From: Subtercola sp. PAMC28395
GTDB lineage: Bacteria; Actinomycetota; Actinomycetes; Actinomycetales; Microbacteriaceae
Length of the DNA stretch: 64,000 nucleotides
Direction of reading: 5' to 3'
Assembly: GCF_018889995.1 (NCBI RefSeq)
Contig: NZ_CP076547.1
Coordinates: forward strand, 2,914,001 to 2,978,000
Below, piece after piece: positions 25,101 to 32,377 of this stretch (position 1 is its first letter; every line of letters begins with the position of its first letter). A model generated the notes under the pieces. That model made no database searches and was not told the origin of the DNA. It saw only the letters and a list, made by a program, of their open reading frames with translations. A program made the position numbers and the translations under genes.

Positions 25101-25699
25101 GGGTCTGGCCACTGGGGGCCTGTGTCGGTTTCGAGGTGACCCTCGATGAGCTCAGCGATGATTCTGTCGTGTTCTGCCCCGGTCAGGAGCGCAGGCGGGG
25201 CGGCCCCCGTGCGCGCGGCCTGCGCCTGCACGATCTGGAAGGCCAGCGAATTCACCGTTCGGGCGAGCGGACCGTTCGTGGGCGACGCAATTCTGAGCGC
25301 GAGCGTGTCACGCAAGCGTGTAGCGGACTGCCTTGTGGGAGTGAGCACCACAATCTCAGACGGCGCAAATCCACGTCGCGTGACCTGATCGGCGACGAGT
25401 TCGACGAGTACCGTCGTCTTCCCGGAGCCGGGAGCACCGATGACAGCGACCGATGAGCCGTGCGGGAGGCGTAGGACTGCCTGTTGTGATTCGTCGAGGC
25501 GCAGTGATTGGTCGAGGCTCAGTGATTGGTCGAGGCCCAGTGATTCGTCGAGGCCCAGTGATTCGTCGAGCAGCAGAGATGTGTCGTGTTCGAGCGATGC
25601 CGGAAGCTGCGGGGATGCGTCTGGCCGGGTGCGCTTCGCTTCGGGTTCGTCGTCCACGCCTGCAACGCTAGCAACCGCCGGCGACACCCACCGCCGCAC
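22175..25699 (-). CDS. adnA: AdnA subunit of the AdnAB helicase-nuclease, with degenerate motor
   Basis: The partner of AdnB in break resection, 1174 residues. Walker A is intact (GAPGSGKTT, 88-96), but Walker B reads VVVDDFPELS instead of DEYQD, and motif III reads FGDPDVASASFRG without the usual Gln and Tyr, so ATP hydrolysis is probably weak or lost. The nuclease domain looks complete: GTIDRLERG, VSVVDLKTGAYAP and AQLGSYQIALL. Repeats lie in the N-terminus (LDESLGLDESLGLDQSL), in a middle loop (ADQHSADHRAADQHF) and near the C-terminus (TESRTESRT). The GTG at 25699 has no good ribosome site; later starts in the low-complexity N-terminus are possible. Confidence 0.92.
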   Translation of the reverse strand: MRRWVSPAVASVAGVDDEPEAKRTRPDASPQLPASLEHDTSLLLDESLGLDESLGLDQSLSLDQSLRLDESQQAVLRLPHGSSVAVIGAPGSGKTTVLVELVADQVTRRGFAPSEIVVLTPTRQSATRLRDTLALRIASPTNGPLARTVNSLAFQIVQAQAARTGAAPPALLTGAEHDRIIAELIEGHLETDTGPQWPDPLRPEVRVLRGFRTELRELMMRATEEGISPRQLRELGKRHDVAEWVAAGEFAEEYQQVASSFRDSYLDSAELIAEARLVVARGEAEVLRGVKLVVVDDFPELSSGAVNFLSTLARSGVAIVAFGDPDVASASFRGGSTDSLGRLGSVLAVATEPTMYLQGVYRHGPGIRSLVQRATARIGAAAAGRQRAALSVGGGDDPQANPRAEEYEGAGAAAAPAGIDHPVVRIEATSPAAEVAQIAQLLREHHLLRGVPWREMAVVVRSGGAISSFARGLALAEVPTATTTGGRALRDDYSARHLVTVISVATGVQELDDETITELLLGPFGGLDAVSLRRLRLSLRHEELAGGGNRSAELLLREALDAPGRLVTIDSSPARRVARLADSLGVVRSMHASGASIEELLWSAWSRSALPDLWLAQSRGSGILADEANRNLDGIVGLFTAAKRFVERSPHRPATEFLIDVRESEVPEDSLSPRAAGDSVFVSTPTGVVGVQVKIVVIAGLQEAVWPNLRLRGSLLHPDRLSSVVAGLPSADQHSADHRAADQHFAGQGAGAIDDRAEVMGDELRMFVLAASRATTQAVLSCVANDDEQPSPFLRLAPEAPVIGRAETSGSPALTHPLTLRALTGTLRRELAVTGRPEAATALARLAAEGVPGAHPASWFGLLDPSTVEPLADLDDPEVFVDVSPSKLETFEKSPLAWYIDKVSGSTFGMAASIGTIVHSVMEEVAAQTQPDLSVTALWGRLEERWNELDFESLWLAERERRRTFRRVEGLSEYLREFERSGGELVGGEAGFVVEVGRARLRGTIDRLERGPDGVVSVVDLKTGAYAPSALGVTEHAQLGSYQIALLAGVVNPAPKETPAESSAESSAASRTESPTESRTESRTGPIVIDPSQNGGAVLLYVALSAGAGSKKVLYKLLTQPPLDEESEQFFRGRIERAALGMAGTVFPGRDGLGDRDPHGSWRYRIHLVKAVSS
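22447..22520. repeat. In-frame 12-bp tandem repeats in the adnA nuclease region
   Basis: CAGTTCGCGACT units lie at 22447, 22459, 22471 and 22483, the first two identical, followed after two bases by GCTGAGGATTCA at 22497 and GCTGAGGATTCT at 22509. They encode TESR and ESSA four-residue repeats between the DLKTG and the C-terminal nuclease strands. Confidence 0.88.
23463..23507. repeat. In-frame 15-bp tandem repeat x 3 in adnA
   Basis: GCGAAGTGTTGATCG, GCAGCGCGATGATCC and GCGGAGTGTTGATCC follow one another at 23463, 23478 and 23493, with the start of a fourth unit. They encode ADQHS / ADHRA / ADQHF in a loop of the helicase-like region. Confidence 0.85.
25483..25572. repeat. In-frame 18-bp tandem repeat x 5 at the adnA N-terminus
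   Basis: Units like CCCAGTGATTCGTCGAGG start at 25483, 25501, 25519, 25537 and 25555. They encode LDESLG / LDQSLS repeats directly ahead of the Q motif (LDESQQAVL), which itself looks like the last, functional copy of the unit. Confidence 0.92.
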
Positions 25700-25831
25700 G
25701 ATCTCGACAGGTGTTCGCTCAGGGCTGAGGGCCTGCGGGCGCGCAGGGGCGATTCGGCACAGGGGAACTGTCGTAATCTGGGCTGTGGTGATCAGAGCAC
25801 ACGATCACTCAACCGTTGAAAGGCGCACCTG

Positions 25832-26056
25832 GTGGAAATTCGTATCGGCATCACACAGACTCCCCGAGAACTCAGCTTCGAGTCGACCCAGACTCCCGAC
25901 GAGATCGAGAAGCTGGTTTCTGACGCACTCGCCTCCGGCACTGGTCACCTGTCGCTCAAAGACAGCAAGGGCAAGCTCTACCTCGTTCCCGTAACCGGCC
26001 TCGCCTACGTCGAGATCGGCTCAGAAGACACCCGCCGAATCGGCTTCGTCGGCTAG
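25832..26056 (+). CDS. DUF3107 family small protein
   Basis: A 74-residue protein beginning MEIRIGITQTPRELSFEST and ending GLAYVEIGSEDTRRIGF, matching the short DUF3107 proteins of actinobacteria. Relatives are small conserved cytoplasmic proteins without a settled function, sometimes labelled ATP-binding. GTG at 25832 is preceded by GAAAGG at 25818-25823. It is divergent from adnA and sits in the same neighbourhood as its mycobacterial counterpart. Confidence 0.85.
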   Translation: MEIRIGITQTPRELSFESTQTPDEIEKLVSDALASGTGHLSLKDSKGKLYLVPVTGLAYVEIGSEDTRRIGFVG

Positions 26057-26068
26057 GGTCAGCTCACT

Positions 26069-26374
26069 ATGGAACTTCTCTTCGTCGTCCTGGCCGGAAT
26101 CATTCTGGGGTTGGCAGCACGCTACCTCTTTCCGTTGAGGGAGACGCATGGGGCGTTCCTCATCCCCGCGATCGGGGCGGTCACCGCTTCGGTCGTGTGG
26201 GAGGCCCTGACCTGGCTCGGCTGGGCCTGGAATGGCGGCTGGATCTGGACGACGACGCTCCTGCTCACCGCAGCCGTCGTCTCGGTTTCGGCCGTGACCA
26301 TCGGGCGTTCCAGGCGCAGCAGGGACCGGGCCCAGCTGAGTGCCCTTCTGTCTCCCAAAGCGCGAGCGGTCTAG
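26069..26374 (+). CDS. Small three-helix membrane protein, unrecognised
   Basis: A 101-residue protein with three predicted membrane segments (about 2-19, 27-50 and 57-77) and a basic C-terminus (GRSRRSRDRAQ). It starts 12 bases after the DUF3107 stop and is probably in the same transcript. The small GIILGLAARYLFP opening resembles proteins of the Gly-rich GlsB/YeaQ type only loosely. Function unknown. Confidence 0.7.
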   Translation: MELLFVVLAGIILGLAARYLFPLRETHGAFLIPAIGAVTASVVWEALTWLGWAWNGGWIWTTTLLLTAAVVSVSAVTIGRSRRSRDRAQLSALLSPKARAV

Positions 26375-26399
26375 GCAACTCCTCGGGTCACCGCACCGC

Positions 26400-27116
26400 T
26401 CAGGCGGTCAGCCCCAGCCCGTCCATGCGCCGGCTGTGCTTGGCGATCAGCTCCGTGAACACCGGCTCGATCCGCTGTTCATCGTTCTGCGGGTTCCCGC
26501 TGTGATGAATGGCTGACCGGGCAACCAGAAGCGTGTCGCCGACGAGTCGCCTCCCCCAGAGGGCAAGGCGCGAGCTGAGCAGGGGGTCGGCCGACATCGC
26601 GTCGGAGAGCAGGGTCACGATCACCTGGCGGCCATCGTCACCTGCAACGATCCTGGCCGAACGTGGGCCGACATCGCCCTCGAGACCCGTTGCCAGCAAC
26701 ACGAAGAAATCGTCGAGAATCCCGGCGGTCAGATAGATGCTCGTCAACGACTCGAACCAATCCCCGCCGCGGATCTCCGCTGAATACCTGTCGATGGCGG
26801 GCGCAAACGGCTCGATGACGTTCGATGGCTCGGCGACGAGCCTTCGAAGTTCGGCCGTCAGCTTCTCGTGTTTGGCCAGGGCGAACCCCGCAGCCGGCCC
26901 GAGCAACTCTTTCGCCCCGACGTTCGGCGCGAGCATCACCGCTCGCGCCAGCGACTCGAACACCGAGAGCTGGATGTAGGCCGCCTGACCGAGATAGGGC
27001 ACGATCTCCGGCGTGAGCTCAGCCAGGTTGACGCGCTCGGTCAGCGCGGGAGGCCGACGCGGCTTCAGCCGCGGAACCTCGATGCGCACCTTTGGGCGCT
27101 TGAAAACATCAAACAC
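26400..27116 (-). CDS. Ferritin-like fold protein (MiaE-like)
   Basis: A 238-residue helical protein related to the ferritin-like, tRNA-hydroxylase MiaE-like proteins that sit near rhlE in actinobacteria. Helices carry AAYIQLSVFESLARAV, KHEKLTAELRRL, WFESLTSIYLTAGILDDFF and a final RIEPVFTELIAKHSRRM. Glu and His residues in FES, KHEK and D-D-F could form a di-iron site, but I cannot assign all six ligands. It is convergent with the small membrane gene and divergent from rhlE. The substrate is not evident. Confidence 0.75.
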   Translation of the reverse strand: MFDVFKRPKVRIEVPRLKPRRPPALTERVNLAELTPEIVPYLGQAAYIQLSVFESLARAVMLAPNVGAKELLGPAAGFALAKHEKLTAELRRLVAEPSNVIEPFAPAIDRYSAEIRGGDWFESLTSIYLTAGILDDFFVLLATGLEGDVGPRSARIVAGDDGRQVIVTLLSDAMSADPLLSSRLALWGRRLVGDTLLVARSAIHHSGNPQNDEQRIEPVFTELIAKHSRRMDGLGLTA

Positions 27117-27419
27117 CCGGCGAGTCTACCGGCTGGCAGTGGGCTACCGATCGACTACTTCGGTGACACTCGAACGCCGAAGCGCGCCCCACGGCGGTGA
27201 ATTCCGGATGCTCGGCTAAACTGAACGCAGCCCTGACACGAATCGGGGCGTCTACGCCCCCAGCCAGGCGCCATCGCCGGCCCTAGTTCTGTCGAAGATC
27301 GCGTATCCGGGCACATCGTGTCCGAGCAGTACACGGTGTGCAGCTCAGTTTCACTCCAGGTGCACTTCTCAGGACTCTTCACTTTCAGGCGTAGCCCACA
27401 CAACGACAGGGCACCCCCA
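27117..27419. other. Leader region between the ferritin-like gene and rhlE
   Basis: A 303-base gap with both divergent promoters. A possible -10, TAAACT, lies at 27216-27221 on the plus strand, followed by a small hairpin GGGGCG-TCTA-CGCCCC at 27245-27260. If that start is right, rhlE has a leader of nearly 200 bases, as is common for cold-inducible DEAD-box helicase genes. An in-frame GTG at 27318 would put part of it in the protein. Confidence 0.4.
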
Positions 27420-29144
27420 ATGACATTCTCTGAACCGAACACCGAATCCAGTACAAATACAGGCATCGATGCAGACGTAATCGATGCGGACGCAATCGAT
27501 GCTGTCGAGATCGATGCGGTCGCGGTCATCGATGTGATCGCACCGGACCCCACACTTCCCGACGCGGTCATCGATGAATCGACCTTCAGCGATCTCAAAG
27601 TCGACCAGGACCTCGTCGATGCGCTGGCGTCGAAAGGCATCATCCACCCCTTCCCGATCCAGACCCAGACCATCCCGCTCGGCCTCGAGGGCCAGGACAT
27701 CATCGGCCAGGCCAAGACCGGTACTGGCAAGACGTTCGGCTTCGGCCTCCCTCTGCTGCAGAGCCTCGGGCAGAACCCGGCTCCCGGAGTGCAGGCGCTC
27801 GTGGTCGTTCCGACCCGTGAACTCGCCGTACAGGTCACCGAAGACCTGCAGCTTGCAGCCAAGAACCGGCCCACGACGGTCATCGCCATCTACGGCGGCA
27901 AGTCGTACGAGGGCCAGATCGAGCAGCTGAAGGCCGGCGCGCAGGTCGTGGTCGGCACCCCCGGCCGTCTTCTCGACCTCGCAGGCCAACGCCTGCTGTC
28001 GCTCGCCAACGTTCGCGTCATGGTGCTCGATGAGGCAGACAAGATGCTCGACCTCGGCTTTCTCGCCGACGTCGAGAAGCTCTTCTCGCAGACGCCGGCC
28101 GGCCGCCACACGATGCTGTTCTCCGCGACGATGCCCGGCCCGGTTGTCGCGCTCGCACGCCGGTTCATGACGCGTCCGATCCACATCCGCGCGACAGATC
28201 CCGACGAAGGCCTGACCCAGGCGAACATCAAGCACGTGGTCTACCGCGCGCACAACCTCGACAAAGACGAGGTCATCGCGCGCATCCTGCAGGCGAACGG
28301 CCGCGGTAAGACCGTCATCTTCACCCGTACCAAGCGTGCGGCTGCCCGGCTGGTCGAAGAGCTCGGTGACCGCGGGTTCAATGCCGCTGCCGTGCACGGC
28401 GATCTCAACCAGGAGCAGCGTGAACGCGCCATGGCCGCGTTCAAGGCCGGCAAGCGCGACGTTCTGATCGCCACCGACGTCGCCGCCCGCGGTATCGACG
28501 TCAACGACGTGACACACGTCATCAACCACACCATTCCCGAAGACGAGAAGACCTACCTGCACCGCGCCGGCCGCACCGGCCGCGCGGGCAAGACCGGTAT
28601 CGCGGTCACCTTCGTCGACTGGGATGATCTGCACAAGTGGGCGCTCATCAACAAGGCACTCGACATGGGCCAGCCGGAGCCGGTCGAAACCTACTCCTCC
28701 TCCCCGCACCTCTTCACCGACCTCGACATCCCGGCAGGCGTAAAGGGCCGCCTGAAGCCGACTCCCCCGGCAAAGGGTGTCGACGCTGCGGATCGGCCGC
28801 CACGCGCTCCGCGTGAGGGCTCTACCGGCGGGTCACGCGGCGGCAACTCGAACGCTGGCGGCTCGGGTGAAAGTCGGGCTCCCCGTGAAGGCGGCAGCGA
28901 GCGCCCGCCGAGGTCGCGCAACCGTCGCCCCAACGGAAGCGGAGCATCCATTACCACCACCACCGAGGTCGCGGCCAGCGGCCTGGCCGGCGACACGACG
29001 GCAGTCAGCTTCTCGGGCGCAGTGGACGCAGCAGGTGATGCCCCGGTAGGCGGCCAGGCACACGCGGGCCACGAACACCACGATGGCAACAGCGCTCCAC
29101 GCCGGCGCACCCGGTCGCGCAACCGCGCACCACGCCCCGAGTGA
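27420..29144 (+). CDS. rhlE: DEAD-box RNA helicase (RhlE type)
   Basis: An ATP-dependent RNA helicase for ribosome assembly or RNA decay. Motifs: HPFPIQTQTIP (Q), AKTGTGKT (I), PTRELAVQ (Ia), GTPGRLLDL (Ib), VLDEADKML (II), FSATMP (III), VIFTRTKRAA (IV), TDVAARGIDV (V) and HRAGRTGRAG (VI). The C-terminal tail is Gly/Arg/Ser-rich and basic, suited to binding RNA. I chose the ATG at 27420 (574 residues). The N-terminus carries a 15-bp repeat insertion: MTFSE at the start is echoed by TFSDL about 50 residues later, where relatives normally begin. Confidence 0.93.
   Translation: MTFSEPNTESSTNTGIDADVIDADAIDAVEIDAVAVIDVIAPDPTLPDAVIDESTFSDLKVDQDLVDALASKGIIHPFPIQTQTIPLGLEGQDIIGQAKTGTGKTFGFGLPLLQSLGQNPAPGVQALVVVPTRELAVQVTEDLQLAAKNRPTTVIAIYGGKSYEGQIEQLKAGAQVVVGTPGRLLDLAGQRLLSLANVRVMVLDEADKMLDLGFLADVEKLFSQTPAGRHTMLFSATMPGPVVALARRFMTRPIHIRATDPDEGLTQANIKHVVYRAHNLDKDEVIARILQANGRGKTVIFTRTKRAAARLVEELGDRGFNAAAVHGDLNQEQRERAMAAFKAGKRDVLIATDVAARGIDVNDVTHVINHTIPEDEKTYLHRAGRTGRAGKTGIAVTFVDWDDLHKWALINKALDMGQPEPVETYSSSPHLFTDLDIPAGVKGRLKPTPPAKGVDAADRPPRAPREGSTGGSRGGNSNAGGSGESRAPREGGSERPPRSRNRRPNGSGASITTTTEVAASGLAGDTTAVSFSGAVDAAGDAPVGGQAHAGHEHHDGNSAPRRRTRSRNRAPRPE
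27465..27530. repeat. In-frame 15-bp tandem repeat at the rhlE N-terminus
   Basis: ATCGATG anchors lie at 27465, 27480, 27495 and 27510 (15 apart) and again at 27528 (18 apart). They encode IDADV / IDADA / IDAVE / IDAVAV before the conserved helicase core. Confidence 0.9.
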
Positions 29145-29157
29145 GCCAGACCCCACA

Positions 29158-30453
29158 GTGAGCAGTGGGCAACCGAATCCGCTGACCCCGAACTCGCTCA
29201 CCCCGAACGAGATCGTGAAGCTGCAGGCGCTTCGCCGCATGAAGCTCCTGGCAACAAGCCTGTTGCTCGTGATGGCCGTGATCTTCGCGGTGGCGTTCGC
29301 CCTGCAGTCACGCTACCCGTGGCTGCAGTACGTGCGCGCGGCCGCCGAGGGCGGCATGGTCGGTGCCCTCGCCGACTGGTTCGCCGTGACCGCGCTGTTC
29401 CGGCACCCGCTGGGGCTGAAGATTCCGCACACGGCGATCATCCCGACCCGCAAGAACGAGATCGGGGCCAGCCTCGGCGAGTTCGTCGAAGAGAACTTCC
29501 TCTCCGAGGCGATCGTGCGCCAGAAACTCGCCGACGTCGGTGTCTCCCGGGTGGTCGGCAGCTGGCTCTCGAAACCAGCGAACGCCGAGCGCATCACCAA
29601 GGAACTCGCCAGTGGGCTGCAGGGCGCCCTCACCTTCTTGAGCGACGACGAGATCCGCGAGGTGATCGAAGGCCTGGCGCGAATGCATCTGGTCGGTCGC
29701 GACTGGTCTGCCCAGATCGGTGAGCTCGCCCAGAAGGTGATCGAATCCGGCCATCACCACCTCGCTGTCGACCTCCTTGTCGACAAGACCGAACAGTGGC
29801 TCGCTGCCAACCCCGACTCGTTCACCGAGCTCGTGTCGCGGCGCCTTCCCAGCTGGCTGCCGTCATTCGTCGACAAGCTGGTCGACGAGCGCGTCTACCG
29901 TGAAGCGCTGAAATTCGTGCAGTCGGTGCAGGTGAACCCCACGCACCAGCTCCGCCTTGCCCTCGACACCTACCTGTTGCAGCTCAGCGCAGACCTGCAG
30001 CACGACCCCGAGATGATGCGCCGTCTCGAGAGCGTCAAGGAGAACCTGCTCGACGACCCGCGACTGCGCGAACTGGCCGGTCTGGCCTGGGACGCGATCA
30101 AGTCGGCGTTGCAATCGTCATTGGCCACCCCAGGAAGCCCGCTCCGCCTGTCGATCCAATCCACCCTCGCCGACGTCGGCGCGCGATTGGTTTCGGATGC
30201 CCGGCTCGCCCTCACCGTCGACACCTGGGTCGGCAACGCCGCCGCCCACCTCGTGCAGAACTATCGCCACGACATCGCCGCCGTCATCGCCGAGACCGTT
30301 GAGCGGTGGGACGGCCGCGAGGCCAGCCAGAAGATCGAGATCCAGGTCGGAAAAGACCTGCAGTTCATCCGCATCAACGGGACCGTCGTCGGCTCGCTGG
30401 CAGGCCTGGCGATCTTCACGGTCGCCCAGGCCGTGGTTACACTCACCAGCTGA
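29158..30453 (+). CDS. DUF445 family membrane protein
   Basis: A 431-residue protein with a membrane segment near each end (LLATSLLLVMAVIFAVAFAL; VVGSLAGLAIFTVAQAVV) and a long helical section between. The start of the conserved part, AAAEGGMVGALADWFAVTALFRHPLG, and IIPTRKNEIGASLGEFVEENFL are typical of DUF445. Function is unknown to me. The frame opens at 29083 inside rhlE; I prefer the GTG at 29158, 13 bases after the rhlE stop. A 15-bp repeat (CCGAATCCGCTGACC then CCGAACTCGCTCACC at 29173-29202) encodes PNPLTPNSLTPNE at the N-terminus. Confidence 0.85.
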   Translation: MSSGQPNPLTPNSLTPNEIVKLQALRRMKLLATSLLLVMAVIFAVAFALQSRYPWLQYVRAAAEGGMVGALADWFAVTALFRHPLGLKIPHTAIIPTRKNEIGASLGEFVEENFLSEAIVRQKLADVGVSRVVGSWLSKPANAERITKELASGLQGALTFLSDDEIREVIEGLARMHLVGRDWSAQIGELAQKVIESGHHHLAVDLLVDKTEQWLAANPDSFTELVSRRLPSWLPSFVDKLVDERVYREALKFVQSVQVNPTHQLRLALDTYLLQLSADLQHDPEMMRRLESVKENLLDDPRLRELAGLAWDAIKSALQSSLATPGSPLRLSIQSTLADVGARLVSDARLALTVDTWVGNAAAHLVQNYRHDIAAVIAETVERWDGREASQKIEIQVGKDLQFIRINGTVVGSLAGLAIFTVAQAVVTLTS

Positions 30454-30516
30454 TCGAGAGCGTCGATACTGACGCATCGGCCGTGGCTGATCAGCCGTCA
30501 CGCTTGGGCCCCGAGG

Positions 30517-31389
30517 TTACGCGTGGATCGGCTGCGAACCCGTCGCACGATCGACGATCTTCTGCAGAACCTCGAGGGGCGTCGTGTTCTCGCCAAGCCG
30601 GTTCGGCTTCCCGGAGCCGTGATAATCGCTCGAACCCGTGACCTCGAGCCCGAACTTCTTCGCCAGCTCGTAGAGCCTGGTCTTGCCGTCGGCTGTGTTG
30701 AGGCTGTGTTCGATCTCGAGACCGAAGAGTCCAGCATCCACCAGCCGGCGCAGGTTGGATTCGGGAATCACCCGATCGCGACCACTCGTTCCCGGGTGGG
30801 CGAGCACGGGCACTCCCCCGGCCGCCACCACCAGCTGCACGCCGATCAGCGGCGTCGGGGCGTAGTGCGGCTGGAAGTAGCCTGCCTTCCAGTGCAATAT
30901 GCCCTGAAAGGCATGACTCCGCGTCGGTGCGAGGCCTTTGGCAACCAGGGCATCGGCGATGTGCGGCCGGCCTATGGTCGCCCCTTCGGTGGTCTGGTCG
31001 AGGACGTCCTGCCAGCTGAGGTCGTAGTCCTCTGAAATGCGGGCCACGATGCTCTCGGCACGCTTCATTCGGGCGCTGCGGATCGTGGTCGTCTCGGCCA
31101 GCAGCGCTTCGTCTGTGGGGTCGAAGAGGTAGGCCAGAAGGTGAACGCTGGTGTACTCCTGCCGGGTGCTGAGTTCCATTCCGGGGATCAGCGACAGGCC
31201 GTAGTGGCGGGCGGCCTTCGAGGCGGATGCCCATCCTGCCGTCGTATCGTGGTCGGTCAGGGCGATCGTTCCGAGGCCTCCCTCGTGTGCAGACCGCACG
31301 ACCTCGTACGGGGTTTCCGTTCCGTCGGACGCACTGCTGTGAGTGTGAAGATCGACAGGACCGCGGAACGCGGGTGCAACGTCAGGCAT
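30517..31389 (-). CDS. PHP-domain phosphoesterase (TrpH/YciV type)
   Basis: A 290-residue metal-dependent phosphoesterase. The PHP motifs are present: DLHTHSSASDGTETP (motif 1), ALTDHDTT (motif 2), IPGMELSTR (motif 3), VLAHPGTSGRDRV and a final GSSDYHGSGK. Relatives act on 3-prime,5-prime-bisphosphate nucleotides or short RNA. It is convergent with the DUF445 gene, with a palindrome GGCTGATCAGCC at 30485-30496 between them, and divergent from the MerR-type gene. No operon partner. Confidence 0.9.
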   Translation of the reverse strand: MPDVAPAFRGPVDLHTHSSASDGTETPYEVVRSAHEGGLGTIALTDHDTTAGWASASKAARHYGLSLIPGMELSTRQEYTSVHLLAYLFDPTDEALLAETTTIRSARMKRAESIVARISEDYDLSWQDVLDQTTEGATIGRPHIADALVAKGLAPTRSHAFQGILHWKAGYFQPHYAPTPLIGVQLVVAAGGVPVLAHPGTSGRDRVIPESNLRRLVDAGLFGLEIEHSLNTADGKTRLYELAKKFGLEVTGSSDYHGSGKPNRLGENTTPLEVLQKIVDRATGSQPIHA

Positions 31390-31494
31390 ACCCCCATGCT
31401 AAGGCGTGCGATCGATACGCTTGCCGCATGCCGGGTGGCGTTGCGCTGGCCGGATGGTGGTCGTGACAGACCCGGCCACCTCACATCCGCGCCC

Positions 31495-31525
31495 TTGACA
31501 TTGACGCGACGTCAATCTCTACAGT
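31495..31525 (+). promoter_or_regulatory. MerR-type promoter with operator in a 19-bp spacer
   Basis: TTGACA (31495-31500) and TACAGT (31520-31525) are separated by 19 bases, the overlong spacer that MerR proteins twist into an active shape. The spacer holds the dyad ATTGACG-CGA-CGTCAAT at 31500-31516. The start of the downstream MerR/TipA gene is 37 bases after the -10 box, so self-regulation is likely. Confidence 0.85.
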
Positions 31526-31561
31526 TCAGTTGTCGATGAAAACGTGGAAGGAGATCCTGGG

Positions 31562-32305
31562 ATGGAGTGGTCGATCAACGACGTCGCCCGCCTTGCCTGC
31601 ACGACGTCGCGAACTCTCCGCCACTACGATTCCCTCGGATTGCTGGCACCGAGCCGGGTGGGGTCGAACGGCTACCGCTACTACGACGAGGCAGCGCTGG
31701 CCCGGCTGCAACGGATCCTGCTCCTCCGGGAGCTGGGCGTAGGACTCCCCTCGATCGCTGAGATCCTCGCCAATCGAGGCAACAACGGAGACGCTCTGCG
31801 AAGCCACCTCCGTGGGCTTCATCAGCAAAAGGAACGGCTGGACCGTCAGATCGACTCGGTCGAACTCACAATCTCAAGAATGGAAAGAGGCGAAGAACTC
31901 GTGGCAGAAGAGATGTTCGAGGGTTTTGAACACACCCAGTACAAGATCGAGGTCGAGCACAACTGGGGCGCCGAGGCATATGCGCAGTCGAGCCGGTGGT
32001 GGAACTCCCTGACGACCGATGGCCGAACAGACCACGCGCGCGAACAACACAGCATCCAAGACGCATTCACGGCTGCCCACGGGGCCTCTCTCGGCGTCGA
32101 CAGCAGCACCGTGCACGAGATCGTGAAACGACACTTCGATTGGATCACGGCGGCCTGGGGCGGTGCCAGTCCCACCTCTGAGCAGTTCGTCGGCATTGCT
32201 GACATGTATGTCGCAGACGAACGGTTCAGCGTCAACTACGGCGGCATCGACGGCGCCCGGTACGTGCGCGACGCGATGATCGCCTTTGCCGCGATGCTTC
32301 GCTGA
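31562..32305 (+). CDS. MerR-family regulator with TipAS drug-sensing domain
   Basis: A 247-residue transcription activator. Residues 1-70 form the MerR winged helix (WSINDVARLACTTSRTLRHY, GYRYYDEAALARLQRILLL); a dimerising coiled coil follows (LHQQKERLDRQIDSVELTIS); the C-terminal TipAS domain (about 105-247) resembles the thiopeptide-binding domain of Streptomyces TipA (NWGAEAYAQSSRWWNSL). Such proteins sense antibiotics or hydrophobic drugs. ATG at 31562 follows AAGGAG by 8 bases; an upstream GTG at 31544 is less likely. No drug exporter lies next to it, so its targets beyond its own gene are unknown. Confidence 0.92.
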   Translation: MEWSINDVARLACTTSRTLRHYDSLGLLAPSRVGSNGYRYYDEAALARLQRILLLRELGVGLPSIAEILANRGNNGDALRSHLRGLHQQKERLDRQIDSVELTISRMERGEELVAEEMFEGFEHTQYKIEVEHNWGAEAYAQSSRWWNSLTTDGRTDHAREQHSIQDAFTAAHGASLGVDSSTVHEIVKRHFDWITAAWGGASPTSEQFVGIADMYVADERFSVNYGGIDGARYVRDAMIAFAAMLR

Positions 32306-32377
32306 GGTAACCAGAGGCCCCTGGCGCACCTCCGGCGCCCGAGTCGCAATCGCCTGTCACGAGCGAGACAATGGAGT

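Noticed and set aside
30485..30496. GGCTGATCAGCC palindrome between DUF445 and PHP genes as a terminator
   Set aside because: It is a 12-bp palindrome with no loop and no T-run, so it cannot be called a terminator with confidence.
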